62,674 nt of DNA from the NCBI GenBank assembly GCA_949025205.1, contig CARMXJ010000003.1:1-62674 (forward strand). The letters run 5' to 3'. Below, in pieces: positions 50,537 through 60,300 of this stretch. The translations under genes and the position numbers were made by a program. The notes below the pieces were generated by a model that saw only the letters and a program-made list of their open reading frames with translations, searched no databases and was not told the origin of the DNA. Each line of letters opens with the position of its first letter. The stretch's first letter is position 1. Origin of the DNA: an uncultured Bacilli bacterium (GTDB lineage Bacteria > Bacillota_I > Bacilli_A > RF39 > UBA660).

Positions 50537-51736
50537 ATGAACAAATGGAATTTAATAACAAACTATTGCATATGGAAAATGAAAAATATAGCTGCTAAAC
50601 AAATACCTTTAGCAAGTAGTGGAGCATGTTATCAAATTGATGGTTACAGTTTTATTATTGACAGCAAATACGAACTACAATTTAACAAATTAATCTCTTT
50701 ATACCAAAATTGTACAAAACATTCTCTAAAAATAAAACTCCTAACTCTTTTAGCCAGTTTAAGTATTATTTCTCTTTTTACAACTACAAATGAAAATATA
50801 ACATTTACAAATAAACTAAAAGAAATAGTAGAAGATACAATAGACTCACATACTACTACAAATTCTTTTGCAAACATAGATATGCAATTAACTGAAAATA
50901 TAGTAAAAACAGCAGATAATCTAGCAAGAACAATAGAAACAAGAAATGCAGAAATAAAAAGCAATCAAAGAAAATATGACAGTCTTATTGAATTGAATTG
51001 TTACGATTTAAACATAGATATACAAACTAAAAACAAAATCATTACTTTAACAAATCAAATAGTAGAGATGGATAGAGACAATTTTGAAACGTTTTATCAA
51101 GAAAAATTATTAACTAAATTAGATAGTGCTGAGTCTCTGCAAACAATCCTTGATTATTTACAATCCAAAATAGGTACAAAAGGGAAAAAAGAAATAAAAG
51201 AATTAAAAGATATAGTTACCAAAATGGCAAATAGAAAAAATAGAGTATATTACGACATTCCCGTATATGACTTAGATTTTCAAGATTTTATTTATGAGAC
51301 AGCAACTTTTTATGATGTTCCATACAGAATTCCTTTTGTCATTGCTGAATTAGAATCAGGTGGTTCATGGAAATCAAACGGTGTACTAAGTAATGGAAAT
51401 TACGGACTTACGCAAATTAATTGGTATAATCTTGATTACATTGAAAAAAATTATGGATATAAAGAAATAGAAGTTCAAAACGATCCTTATATTAATATGG
51501 AATGCTGTATTCGCTTATTACATGATAAATTTCTTCCGGCAAGCCACTATGATAGCAATAACATCAATTACGAAGAAGTATTTGGTATATACAATCGTTG
51601 GGTGCTATGGCAAGATTATCCAGAAGCAATAGAATATGCAGAAAATGCCATAAACCTTTTAAATACCAAATACAGTGGCGATTTTGTAGTACAAGATAAG
51701 GAAGATACTTTAACATTAGAATTAACACAAAAATGA
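50537..51736 (+). CDS. Membrane-anchored lytic transglycosylase-like protein
   Basis: 399 aa. About 60 cytoplasmic residues, a membrane helix at about residues 66-83 (LLTLLASLSIISLF), a helical stalk, and a C-terminal lysozyme-like (SLT) domain. The domain begins FIYETATFYDVPYRI; the catalytic Glu is in FVIAELESGGSW (about residue 270), followed by GNYGLTQINWYN, the Gln-Ile-Asn strand typical of the fold. It should cut glycan strands at the outer face. AAAGGAG precedes ATG 50537. It forms a pair with the SGNH gene 157 bases downstream, which has the same unusual layout. Confidence 0.8.
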   Translation: MNKWNLITNYCIWKMKNIAAKQIPLASSGACYQIDGYSFIIDSKYELQFNKLISLYQNCTKHSLKIKLLTLLASLSIISLFTTTNENITFTNKLKEIVEDTIDSHTTTNSFANIDMQLTENIVKTADNLARTIETRNAEIKSNQRKYDSLIELNCYDLNIDIQTKNKIITLTNQIVEMDRDNFETFYQEKLLTKLDSAESLQTILDYLQSKIGTKGKKEIKELKDIVTKMANRKNRVYYDIPVYDLDFQDFIYETATFYDVPYRIPFVIAELESGGSWKSNGVLSNGNYGLTQINWYNLDYIEKNYGYKEIEVQNDPYINMECCIRLLHDKFLPASHYDSNNINYEEVFGIYNRWVLWQDYPEAIEYAENAINLLNTKYSGDFVVQDKEDTLTLELTQK

Positions 51737-51742
51737 TAAAAT

Positions 51743-51783
51743 AATGATAAAATAATGAAATTTGTCATTTTTATTTTATAAAA
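51743..51783 (+). terminator. Terminator after the transglycosylase-like gene
   Basis: ATAAAATAATGA is followed by AATTTG and TCATTTTTATTTTAT, an A/T-rich hairpin. The upstream copy of ATAATGATAAA is a short tandem repeat (two to three units) that includes the 3' end of the gene. Confidence 0.45.
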
Positions 51784-51893
51784 AATACTTTTCACAAAAT
51801 AAAAATAGCCAAGAATAAATGGGACTTTCAACTTGAATTAATCCCTAAAAAATGCAATATTTTAAAATACGACAGAAAATGGAAGATCTGACA

Positions 51894-53153
51894 ATGAATT
51901 CAAATAAAATAAAAAAGAAAATTTACAATTTAACACTTAAAGCAATAACGAAATATAAGAAAAACAATTGGCCAATATTTTTAAAATATCTTTTATTTAA
52001 GGTTTGTATTATTACGAATACTTTTTGCTTAGGGTTCACTTTTACAACAATGACTATGCCTTTTTGGCTAGATTTTATTAAAATGAACAATGAAAATAAT
52101 GACCTAGACAGTTACTATGAATCAATTCTTATTAACAGAAGCGATGATATAACGCAGTCAATAAAAAACAATGCGAGTGAAATAGCAAAAAATTATATTT
52201 TTGATACAAATACATTAGAATTAGAAAACGATTCAAAAAAAACAAATAATATTTCTGCTGTAGAATATAAAGAAAAATTGTTCCAAACAGACTTAGATTT
52301 AATTTTAGAAATAGCATGTATGTTAGAAAAATACAACATGACCTATATAGAACTAGTAGAACTTGTTCTAAATAACCCAGAATATAATCAAGAGTTACAA
52401 AATGTACTAGTCTCCAATCCGAATCTTACTACAGATAAATTAATAGCAATATTGCAAGGAAAAGATAATAGCTTACGAGAAACTTTATTTATTGGAGATT
52501 CAAGAACAAAAGGGATGCTTTTAAGCGGTGTAATAAGAGAGGATAATTCTGTTTATGGAGTTGGATACGGTTATAATTGGTTAATCGGTAAAGGCGAATT
52601 TTCCCCCAATAATACTAATGCATTAAATGGCGCAATTGATGATCTAAAAAATAAAATGGTAGAAGGGCAATTTTATAATATTGTTATTTGGCTAGGAGTT
52701 AATGATTATACTTATGTTGATGCTAATACTTATTTTGAAAAATATAAAGAATTAGCATTAAATGATTGGAATAACCATAATATTTATATTGTTTCAGTAG
52801 GGCCTGTAAAAGAAAATAGTAAAACGAATGTAAGCAACATAGGAATAGATAATTTTAACAATTCTTTAAAAGAGTTGACTGCAAATACTACTTTAGATAA
52901 TTTGAACTTTATAGACTTAAATTTAAATGAAAATTCTATTAAAAATTATGATACAGTAGGACTTCACTATGGTCCCAGCGATTATCAAAATATTTTCAAT
53001 ACATTAATAAAAACTATAACTAAAATGGATACTAAAGATATCCATAGCCTTTTGAATGTCTTTTATAATGCTTTAAATTCTTATGATAAAGTTTTTGATA
53101 ATAATGATGCTAATGAAATAATTTTAAGAAGGTTAAGAATACATAGAAAGTAA
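51894..53153 (+). CDS. Membrane-anchored SGNH/GDSL hydrolase
   Basis: 419 aa from ATG 51894, where GGAAGA (51881-51886) fits. N-terminal basic region, membrane helix at about residues 38-58 (CIITNTFCLGFTFTTMTMPF), helical stalk, then an SGNH domain: block I FIGDSRTKGM (nucleophile Ser, about residue 202), block III WLGVNDY and block V VGLHYGPSDY. The Asp normally three residues before the His is not in place (Val); an Asp five residues before may serve. Such enzymes often remove O-acetyl groups from peptidoglycan or polysaccharides, which would fit with the neighbouring transglycosylase. Confidence 0.8.
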   Translation: MNSNKIKKKIYNLTLKAITKYKKNNWPIFLKYLLFKVCIITNTFCLGFTFTTMTMPFWLDFIKMNNENNDLDSYYESILINRSDDITQSIKNNASEIAKNYIFDTNTLELENDSKKTNNISAVEYKEKLFQTDLDLILEIACMLEKYNMTYIELVELVLNNPEYNQELQNVLVSNPNLTTDKLIAILQGKDNSLRETLFIGDSRTKGMLLSGVIREDNSVYGVGYGYNWLIGKGEFSPNNTNALNGAIDDLKNKMVEGQFYNIVIWLGVNDYTYVDANTYFEKYKELALNDWNNHNIYIVSVGPVKENSKTNVSNIGIDNFNNSLKELTANTTLDNLNFIDLNLNENSIKNYDTVGLHYGPSDYQNIFNTLIKTITKMDTKDIHSLLNVFYNALNSYDKVFDNNDANEIILRRLRIHRK

Positions 53154-53185
53154 AGTATAAGCATACAGTTAAATAGGTGAAGAGT

Positions 53186-53938
53186 ATGCATATTTTAATT
53201 CCTTTACTTATATCTACCATTGCAGGATTATCTACGACTCTTGGAGCATTTGTAATCTTTTTAAAAATTAAAGAAGAGAATATCAATAAATTTATTGCGT
53301 TTTGTCTAAGTTTTTCCATTGCCATTATGATCGGTATCAGTTTAACAGATTTAATTCCAGAATCTTTTTTCACTTTGTTAGACGAAAATAAAACAAAAGG
53401 ATTTATAACGGCTATTTTATCTTTTATAATAGGTATTTTTTTAATCAAATTGCTTATTATTTTTATAAACAAACAAAAGAAAAACACAACTAGTTTATAC
53501 AAATTAGGTATTTTAAACATGCTTGCTTTAATGCTACATAATTTTCCAGAAGGAATTGCCACATTCTTAAGTGCTTACCAAGATATGGATTTAGGAATAA
53601 AATTAGGAATTGCTATTATGCTTCATAACATACCTGAAGGTATATCTATTGCTGTTCCCCTTTATTATGCGACAAAAAATAAAAAACAAGCCATAAAAAA
53701 AGCCTTTATATCTGGACTAGCAGAACCACTCGGCGCAATTCTTGCTTTTTTAATCTTTAAAAATTTTGTAACGAAAAACTTTTTAAGTATTATTTTACTT
53801 TTAGTAGCAGGGATTATGATCACAATATCCATAGAAGAAATGTACCCAGAAGTAATAAAATGCAAAGAAAAAAAACTATTTATCATAGGAATAGCTTTAG
53901 GAATCATTTTAATTCTTATCAATCATTTTTGTTTTTAA
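53186..53938 (+). CDS. ZIP-family divalent metal transporter (ZupT type)
   Basis: 250 aa from ATG 53186 (AGGTGAAG before it). Eight membrane helices; the metal path motifs HNFPEG and LHNIPEG in helices 4 and 5 and a third acid/Glu in GLAEPLGA are present. ZupT-like carriers bring in zinc or other divalent cations. It is 32 bases after the SGNH gene and overlaps the convergent endolysin gene by 4 bases. Confidence 0.92.
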   Translation: MHILIPLLISTIAGLSTTLGAFVIFLKIKEENINKFIAFCLSFSIAIMIGISLTDLIPESFFTLLDENKTKGFITAILSFIIGIFLIKLLIIFINKQKKNTTSLYKLGILNMLALMLHNFPEGIATFLSAYQDMDLGIKLGIAIMLHNIPEGISIAVPLYYATKNKKQAIKKAFISGLAEPLGAILAFLIFKNFVTKNFLSIILLLVAGIMITISIEEMYPEVIKCKEKKLFIIGIALGIILILINHFCF

Positions 53939-54732
53939 AATTTAATTTGTATAGCATCAATTTCTCGTCCATAAATACCAGCATAGCCATCACTTGTATT
54001 ATCTACTTTAGAAACCCAAGAAAGCCAGTTTCCATTCTTTAAATGCACACGGTATATAGCTCCATAAATTTGGACACCGTCTATAGGGTTTTCTAAATTA
54101 CCAGCATAATCACTTCTGCCCACAACAAAAGGAAGCCATATGTTTTTTATTTTATCATGAACTCGGTATGTCAAATGATCAATGTATAATCCACTAATAG
54201 AATTTCCAAAATTTCCAGCATAAGAAAGAATTCCAAATCCTGCACCTACTATAATATTGCTTAACCATTTTTTCTTAACGAAATCGTAGGCTTGATAGGT
54301 AAGTTCTTTTTTATTTTCAAAAAAATTTTTTGTTAAATAAATAGTTGGATTAATTCTCTTATTATCTTTTATGACTTCAAAATGCAAATGTCTTCCATAC
54401 GCATTTCCGCTTTCTCCCATAACTCCTAAAGGAATATTTGCACAAATCCTTTCTCCTTTTTTTACTAAAATTGAGTATTTTTGTAAATGAGCATATCGTG
54501 TTTTAAAACCATTTTCGTGGTTTATTAAAATATAATTCCCATAACTTTCTATTCCACTGGAACCACGATTTCTATCTTTACCATCTACAAGTTCTTCTAT
54601 AATACCTGCACTATGAGCTTTCACAATATTTTCCTCTTCGTTTGGTTTACTTCCTAAATCAATAGCTAAATGTGTATTCTTAAATCCTTGTGTGATTCTC
54701 TTAGAACTATTGACTAATACTTTATCATTCAT
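53935..54732 (-). CDS. M23-family endolysin with C-terminal hydrophobic-W-like repeats
   Basis: 265 aa. N-terminal M23 (lysostaphin-type) peptidase with zinc ligands in NTHLAIDLG (H-x-x-x-D) and GRHLHFEV (H-x-H), lying at about residues 15-125. The C terminus has three repeats of the pattern Y-x-x-G-x-x-x-x-I-x-x-x-x-I with WLSWV and YAGxxGxxIDAIQI, similar to clostridial hydrophobic-W (ChW) wall-binding repeats. There is no signal peptide, as in phage endolysins that need a holin. It overlaps the holin gene by one base (shared ATG/stop), the classic lysis-cassette order holin then endolysin. Confidence 0.88.
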   Translation of the reverse strand: MNDKVLVNSSKRITQGFKNTHLAIDLGSKPNEEENIVKAHSAGIIEELVDGKDRNRGSSGIESYGNYILINHENGFKTRYAHLQKYSILVKKGERICANIPLGVMGESGNAYGRHLHFEVIKDNKRINPTIYLTKNFFENKKELTYQAYDFVKKKWLSNIIVGAGFGILSYAGNFGNSISGLYIDHLTYRVHDKIKNIWLPFVVGRSDYAGNLENPIDGVQIYGAIYRVHLKNGNWLSWVSKVDNTSDGYAGIYGREIDAIQIKF

Positions 54733-55004
54733 TATTTTTCCTCCTTTTTCATCATTGTTTTTAAAATAATGTTTATATTATGTAAAACATCATATATTCC
54801 TCCGGCAGTAATACCAGAAACTGCAATTGCCACTTTAAAATCACGTGTTAAAAACCATTCTGCAAGAGCCATAAATATTCCTATCAATAAATTTTGTATA
54901 GGAATTAAATAATCATTAAACCACGATAACTTTTTTGAAATTTTTCCAAGAAACCATGTGACTAATAATGAAACGGTGCAAAATAATTCAGTTGGTGTTT
55001 CCAT
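54732..55004 (-). CDS. Phage-type holin
   Basis: 90 aa with two to three membrane helices (about residues 6-20, 33-53, 60-80), a short N terminus and a charged, Lys-rich C terminus (KTMMKKEEK), all typical of phage holins. METPTELFC start is at 55004, with GAGGAGAATG-type spacing upstream (AGAGAGGAGAATGTAA). It is directly coupled to the M23 gene, so the pair probably came from a phage lysis cassette. No other phage head or packaging gene is visible in the window. Confidence 0.78.
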   Translation of the reverse strand: METPTELFCTVSLLVTWFLGKISKKLSWFNDYLIPIQNLLIGIFMALAEWFLTRDFKVAIAVSGITAGGIYDVLHNINIILKTMMKKEEK

Positions 55005-55054
55005 TTACATTCTCCTCTCTAAAAGAAGAATAAAATGTCTTTTAAAATTTGTAT

Positions 55055-55097
55055 AGCAACCAAAAGTTTCGAAAAACTAAGGAAACTTTTGGTTGCT
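55055..55097. repeat. 16-bp perfect inverted repeat between divergent units
   Basis: AGCAACCAAAAGTTTC (55055-55070) and GAAACTTTTGGTTGCT (55082-55097), separated by 11 bases. It lies between the starts of the holin (minus) and the tail-like gene (plus), so it is not an end-of-gene terminator; an operator, leader attenuator or recombination site is possible. Confidence 0.7.
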
Positions 55098-55191
55098 TGT
55101 TTATTTTAAAATCCTTTTTTATTCTGGAAACAGGAAGGAGGAAACATAAAAACAAAATCAAAAATTCATTTACAAAAAAGGAGGAGAAAAA

Positions 55192-57363
55192 ATGAATTTA
55201 GACGAATTATATTTTAAAGACAGTTTTACAAAAGAAGAAAACAAAATCAACCTAGAAGTAAACAAATTAACGCTAGAATGCTTAGAATCCAAAAATAAAA
55301 CTTTTAAGTTAGATGAATTAGGAAATTTAAGAGTAAAATCTATATCAACCATTGCACCAACTCCCGATATAGTAACACAGACAGGTGCAATTTATTTAAG
55401 TAGTAATAAAACAAATCCGGGTGAATACTTAGGAGGAATATGGAAACAAAAACGTACAAGTGCTTTGTTTGATAAAAAAGATTTAGATCAAGAGCAAAAG
55501 GAAATAATTGGAGCAAACCATATGACGTTTAACGCAAGCGAAAATAATGCAATAGTGTACAACATAGAAGGTAAGTGTGAACAAAAAAATGACCCTAGTC
55601 CAAATAACCCAAGTGAAATAAGAACAATAAAAGGGATAAGGAATTTATTTAATAAAGAAGAGGTTGAAAACGGTTATTTAAATGTTGCAAATGGTGAAAT
55701 TATTTTGAATAACGATTGGATAACAACAAATTTTATACCTTTAGAAAATAACACAGAAAATGTTACTATTATTGGAAACTCTGGTAACAAAGAAGGCTAC
55801 TGCTTTTATGATAATGAAAAAGCATATTTAATTGGCGGTAGTATGGCCTCTAATGTAAACAAAATAATATCTGTGCCTAACAATGCCAAATATTTTAAAG
55901 CTACAGTCAGCAAAGATGTAGTAAATCAATATGCGATCTATTTAAATCATTCTATAAATACTCACTATGTTCCATATGGTTCATGGTTAAAAAGTAAGGT
56001 AACGGGTAAGAATTTATTTGATTTAAAAACATACTTTGAATACAGCATAGCAATTGGTTGCACAAAAACTTTAATAAATAATGGTATTCAGTTAGACTTT
56101 ACTAACGGAGCAGATGCCTATCTTAATTTTGCAACTAACTCTACTGGTACAAACGAACTAAAAACAAGCGAAAAATTAAGGAAATCTTGTATTGAAGTAA
56201 GAGCAAATCAAGAATATACCATATCACTTAGTTCATCTCCAAAATGTTACATTAGTTTTTTAGATAAAAATTATGAGCCAACTGCAGAATATGTTAGGAT
56301 TCCTCAAACATATTCAAAAACATCTTATACATTAACAACTAACGAAAATACAAAATATATAATGTTAAGATTAGGAATACAAGATTCTAATTATACTACT
56401 TATTCTTTTAATGACATTCAACTAGAAGAAGGAACAGAAGCAACTGAATACGAACCATACAAAGAAAAAGAAATATTGATGGATATGAGTAAAGATAATC
56501 TGTTAAATACACCTTATACTTTTGAGAATAAATTAACTAACACAGCAACAAGAGACGATTTTTTTGCTGCCACCGATTATTATGCTGAACTAAAAGCGGG
56601 AAAAATTTATACCTTTAAATGTAAAACAGATGGTGTATTTGGAAAAGACGGAAGTGATACTTTAGAATGTTATTTATTGAAAGATAAAAAGTATGAATAT
56701 ATTATAAGATTAGGAACAAATCCTTTTTCCTTTACTGTAGCATCAGATGGAAAGTTTTATTTAAGATATGATATAAATCAAAATGGAAGAACACATTCTT
56801 TTTGGGACTTTGAGATTTATGAAGGATATAGTCCATACTATGAACTATATTCTACTAAAGATTTATCAATAAGAGATAGAATAGAAGTAGTAAGTGGGGT
56901 TTTAGAAAAACGAATAGGTAAGATTGTTTTAGATGGAACACAACCAATATCAGGTTTTGATACATCTTCCGAAAATACTATACGTATATCATTCAATAAT
57001 GTATTGTTGCAAAAAGCAAATATTGAAGAAGGAATAAAAAGTGTTTTATGTAATAGACTGTCATGTGTTTCAATGTGGGCTAAAGATACAGAAGGAATAT
57101 ACCTAACAGCAACGCACATAATTATTCGAATAAATAAAAGTACAATAGGAACAACAACCAATGAAATAAATACGTATTTAAGCAATCATCCTTTGGAAAT
57201 ATATTACGTTTTAGAAGAACCAGAAGAAATACAATTAACTCCAACAGATGTGCCATTATTTGAAGATGAAAATCATGTTACTTTACTTGAAGATGTAGAA
57301 ACAAGCACAGAAATAAAATATAAACCTTATTTAACAGTATATGTCTGGGAAAGGGTAGCTTAA
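55192..57363 (+). CDS. Phage tail-fibre-like structural protein
   Basis: 723 aa behind a strong AAGGAGGAG. The N-terminal part has TGAIYLSSNKTNPGEYLGGIW, a signature common in Siphoviridae tail or receptor-binding proteins (G-S-I-Y-x-S-x-x-x-T-N-P-x-x-x-x-G-G-x-W). Later parts contain GTEATEYEPYKEKE and beta-rich domains of the carbohydrate-binding type, again typical for Gram-positive phage tails. There is no signal peptide. It ends TAA immediately followed by the ATG of the RHS gene, so both are translated together. Confidence 0.75.
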   Translation: MNLDELYFKDSFTKEENKINLEVNKLTLECLESKNKTFKLDELGNLRVKSISTIAPTPDIVTQTGAIYLSSNKTNPGEYLGGIWKQKRTSALFDKKDLDQEQKEIIGANHMTFNASENNAIVYNIEGKCEQKNDPSPNNPSEIRTIKGIRNLFNKEEVENGYLNVANGEIILNNDWITTNFIPLENNTENVTIIGNSGNKEGYCFYDNEKAYLIGGSMASNVNKIISVPNNAKYFKATVSKDVVNQYAIYLNHSINTHYVPYGSWLKSKVTGKNLFDLKTYFEYSIAIGCTKTLINNGIQLDFTNGADAYLNFATNSTGTNELKTSEKLRKSCIEVRANQEYTISLSSSPKCYISFLDKNYEPTAEYVRIPQTYSKTSYTLTTNENTKYIMLRLGIQDSNYTTYSFNDIQLEEGTEATEYEPYKEKEILMDMSKDNLLNTPYTFENKLTNTATRDDFFAATDYYAELKAGKIYTFKCKTDGVFGKDGSDTLECYLLKDKKYEYIIRLGTNPFSFTVASDGKFYLRYDINQNGRTHSFWDFEIYEGYSPYYELYSTKDLSIRDRIEVVSGVLEKRIGKIVLDGTQPISGFDTSSENTIRISFNNVLLQKANIEEGIKSVLCNRLSCVSMWAKDTEGIYLTATHIIIRINKSTIGTTTNEINTYLSNHPLEIYYVLEEPEEIQLTPTDVPLFEDENHVTLLEDVETSTEIKYKPYLTVYVWERVA

Positions 57364-60300
57364 ATGAAAGAAATAATAGATTTAAGAACTCCTAAAGAAA
57401 AACACTTTTTAAATGATGATGGTACATATACACTGTATGCATATGATATTCATTTTTTAAAAAATGGGAAATATATTGAAAAAAATAACACAATTATTGA
57501 AAAAGACAATTGTCTAACAAATCAAGACAATGATTTTTCTGTAACTTTTGCTACAAACTCTATTGATTGTTTATTAAAAGTAAATAAAGAAAATCAAGAG
57601 ATTAAAATTGATCTACCAAATAAAATCATAGAAAAAGAAATAACAAACAATCAGATTACTTATAAAAATATTCTACCAAATATTGATATTAAGTATGATA
57701 TTACAAATAACAAAGTAAAAGATACGATTTTATTAAAAGAAAAAAATAATGCTTTCATAAACTTAAAATATATAATAAAAACGAATTTAGTTTTAAAACT
57801 TGAAGAAGATGGATCTATTCAAGTTTTAAATAATGAAAATAGATGTTGTTTTTCAATTGCAAAACCCACTTTAACAGATAATCAAAATACATCTTATCCT
57901 ATTAGCTATCTACTTGAAAAAACAGAGAATGATTATTTATTAAGCTTTTCCATTCAAAAAGAATTACTTGAAAGAAAAGATTTATATCCACTTACCATAG
58001 ACCCTAGTATTGAAGTAAAAGAAGAGAATAGCGTAATAGATACTTATATCTATCCTGGAGATGAGGGAGTAAATCGAAATAATCAAGATAAATTAATAGT
58101 GGGGGTTGATCCAAATGGCACAATATATAGGGCTCTTATCAAATTTAACTTGCCTACCATTGGAACAGGATGCGATATAATAAATGCACAAGTTAATCTC
58201 ATGAGCCATCCTGAACTTGTAGATGGTGGAATGTTTCCTGAGGAAGAAACCTATTTAAAGAAACCGATTGATGTACATGCTATAAACACTTCTTGGAATG
58301 AAGAAACTGCAAATTGGAATACAATGCATGATAAAATTAACCAAAGAATAGAAGAATATTTTTTTGGTGAAAGAACAATATGGGTACATGATGGATATGA
58401 TTCACTAGGAAATATTAAAAAAGGTAGAGAACTAACATCTACTTCCTTTGATATCACTAATTTAGTTAAGCAGTGGTATGCGGGAAAAGAAAATAATGGA
58501 TTTATGCTTAAATTAGATAAAGAAACTTATGAAGACCAATATCGCGAATATTATTTTTATTCCAAAAACAATAACGCGGCGATAGAACATCAAATAGAAA
58601 ATCCAAAGCCATTCTTAGTTATCTCCTATCGCAATCAAACTGGATTAGAAAGTTATATGACGTATCAAAATATTTCTTTTAATCAAGGAACTTCTTACGT
58701 CAATAATTTAACCGGAAATATAACAAATGTATTTGATGTAAATCATACATTAGGAAACAAATATCCAATACAACTAAGTTTAATTTACAATACCAATGAT
58801 GTTGTTTTAAATAACCAATACAACTTAGCAAAAGGATACAAATGGAATTACTACCAAACAATAAAGGAAGTAGATTTTGATAATGTATGTTTAGAATATA
58901 TAGATGCCGATGGAACCATTCATTATTTTTATAAATACAAAGAAACAGAAGAATCCGAAGAAAAAATAATAGATGAAGATGGCTTAGGACTCACTGCAAC
59001 AAAAGAAGAAAATACATACACCATAACCGATAAAACAAACAATAAAATGATTTTTACCAAAAGAGGAAATACATATTACCTAACAAAAATTATAAATACA
59101 AAGGAAGATTTTATCACCATAGAATATGATGATAATAACCAAATAGATAAGCTTATCGATGGAAATCAAGAAGAAATGAATATCCTTTATGAAGAAAATA
59201 AAATAACCATAATAAGCAATTATCTTAGTACAACATTAAATAGAAGTGAAAATAAGATAATATCTTTAGCCAATAAACTTGGTACCACTTCATTTACATA
59301 TAATGATACCTATATTATTAATAAAATCACCGATACAAATGGAAAGAAAACCATCTTTTCTTATTATCCAATGAGCCCTTATCGTTTAAAAAGAGTAGCA
59401 GAATTAGGTCTAAACAATATAGAAGGAACATCTTTAGAATTTACTTATGAATATAATGTAACAAGAATAAAAGATAACAAAGGAAGAATCAATAGCTATA
59501 CTTTTAACGACCAAGGAAACACTACAGGAATTACCAATTTAGATACAGACGGAGATTTTAGAAATGGGTATGGTATTTTAAAAGAATACTATACTGATTT
59601 TGGAGGAACAGCTCCTCATTTAAAAAATAAATTAGCAATAGAAACAACACCTGCCAAATACACAAAAAATTATTTCATAGATTCTAGTTTTGAAAAAGGA
59701 ACTTACCCAAATACAACAACAGAAGAAGCAAGAACTGGTACACATAGTTTAAAAATAATAAACACCTATACTTTAAATTTACCACAAATACAAGAAGAGA
59801 AAAACTACACATTTAGTGGCTATATAAAAACAATAGAAACAGAAAACAAAATGGCTTTGTATTGTGGAGAAGAAAAAATCAAAGAAATAAAAATTGCTTC
59901 CTCTAATGATTTTAAACGATATAGTATAACCAGCGAATTAGAAACCACTAAAAATTACAGTATTAAAATAACATCAAATGGTATTCTATACATGGATGAT
60001 GTACAACTTGAAGAAGGGGAAATAGCAAATTATCACAATTTGATAGAAAATTCCGATTTTAAAGATAATTTCAACTATTGGAGTTATTATGGTGTTGATG
60101 CCAATGGCAACGATTTAGAAAACCAAGCAAGTATTGTTACTCTAGAAAATCAAATCCCTGCTTTAAAAATGCATTGTGACCCACAAACTTCTCATAGTAT
60201 TGACCAAACATTGCATATTAGCGGAAAAGCAAATGATATTTATCGTTTATCCTTTTGGTATAAAAATGAAGGAATCTATGCAGAAAACATGGCAAATGGC

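Noticed and set aside
51743..51783. CRISPR-like or other repeat array at the ATAATGATAAA copies
   Set aside because: Only two to three 11-base units without spacers; it is an A/T-rich terminator and stop-codon region.
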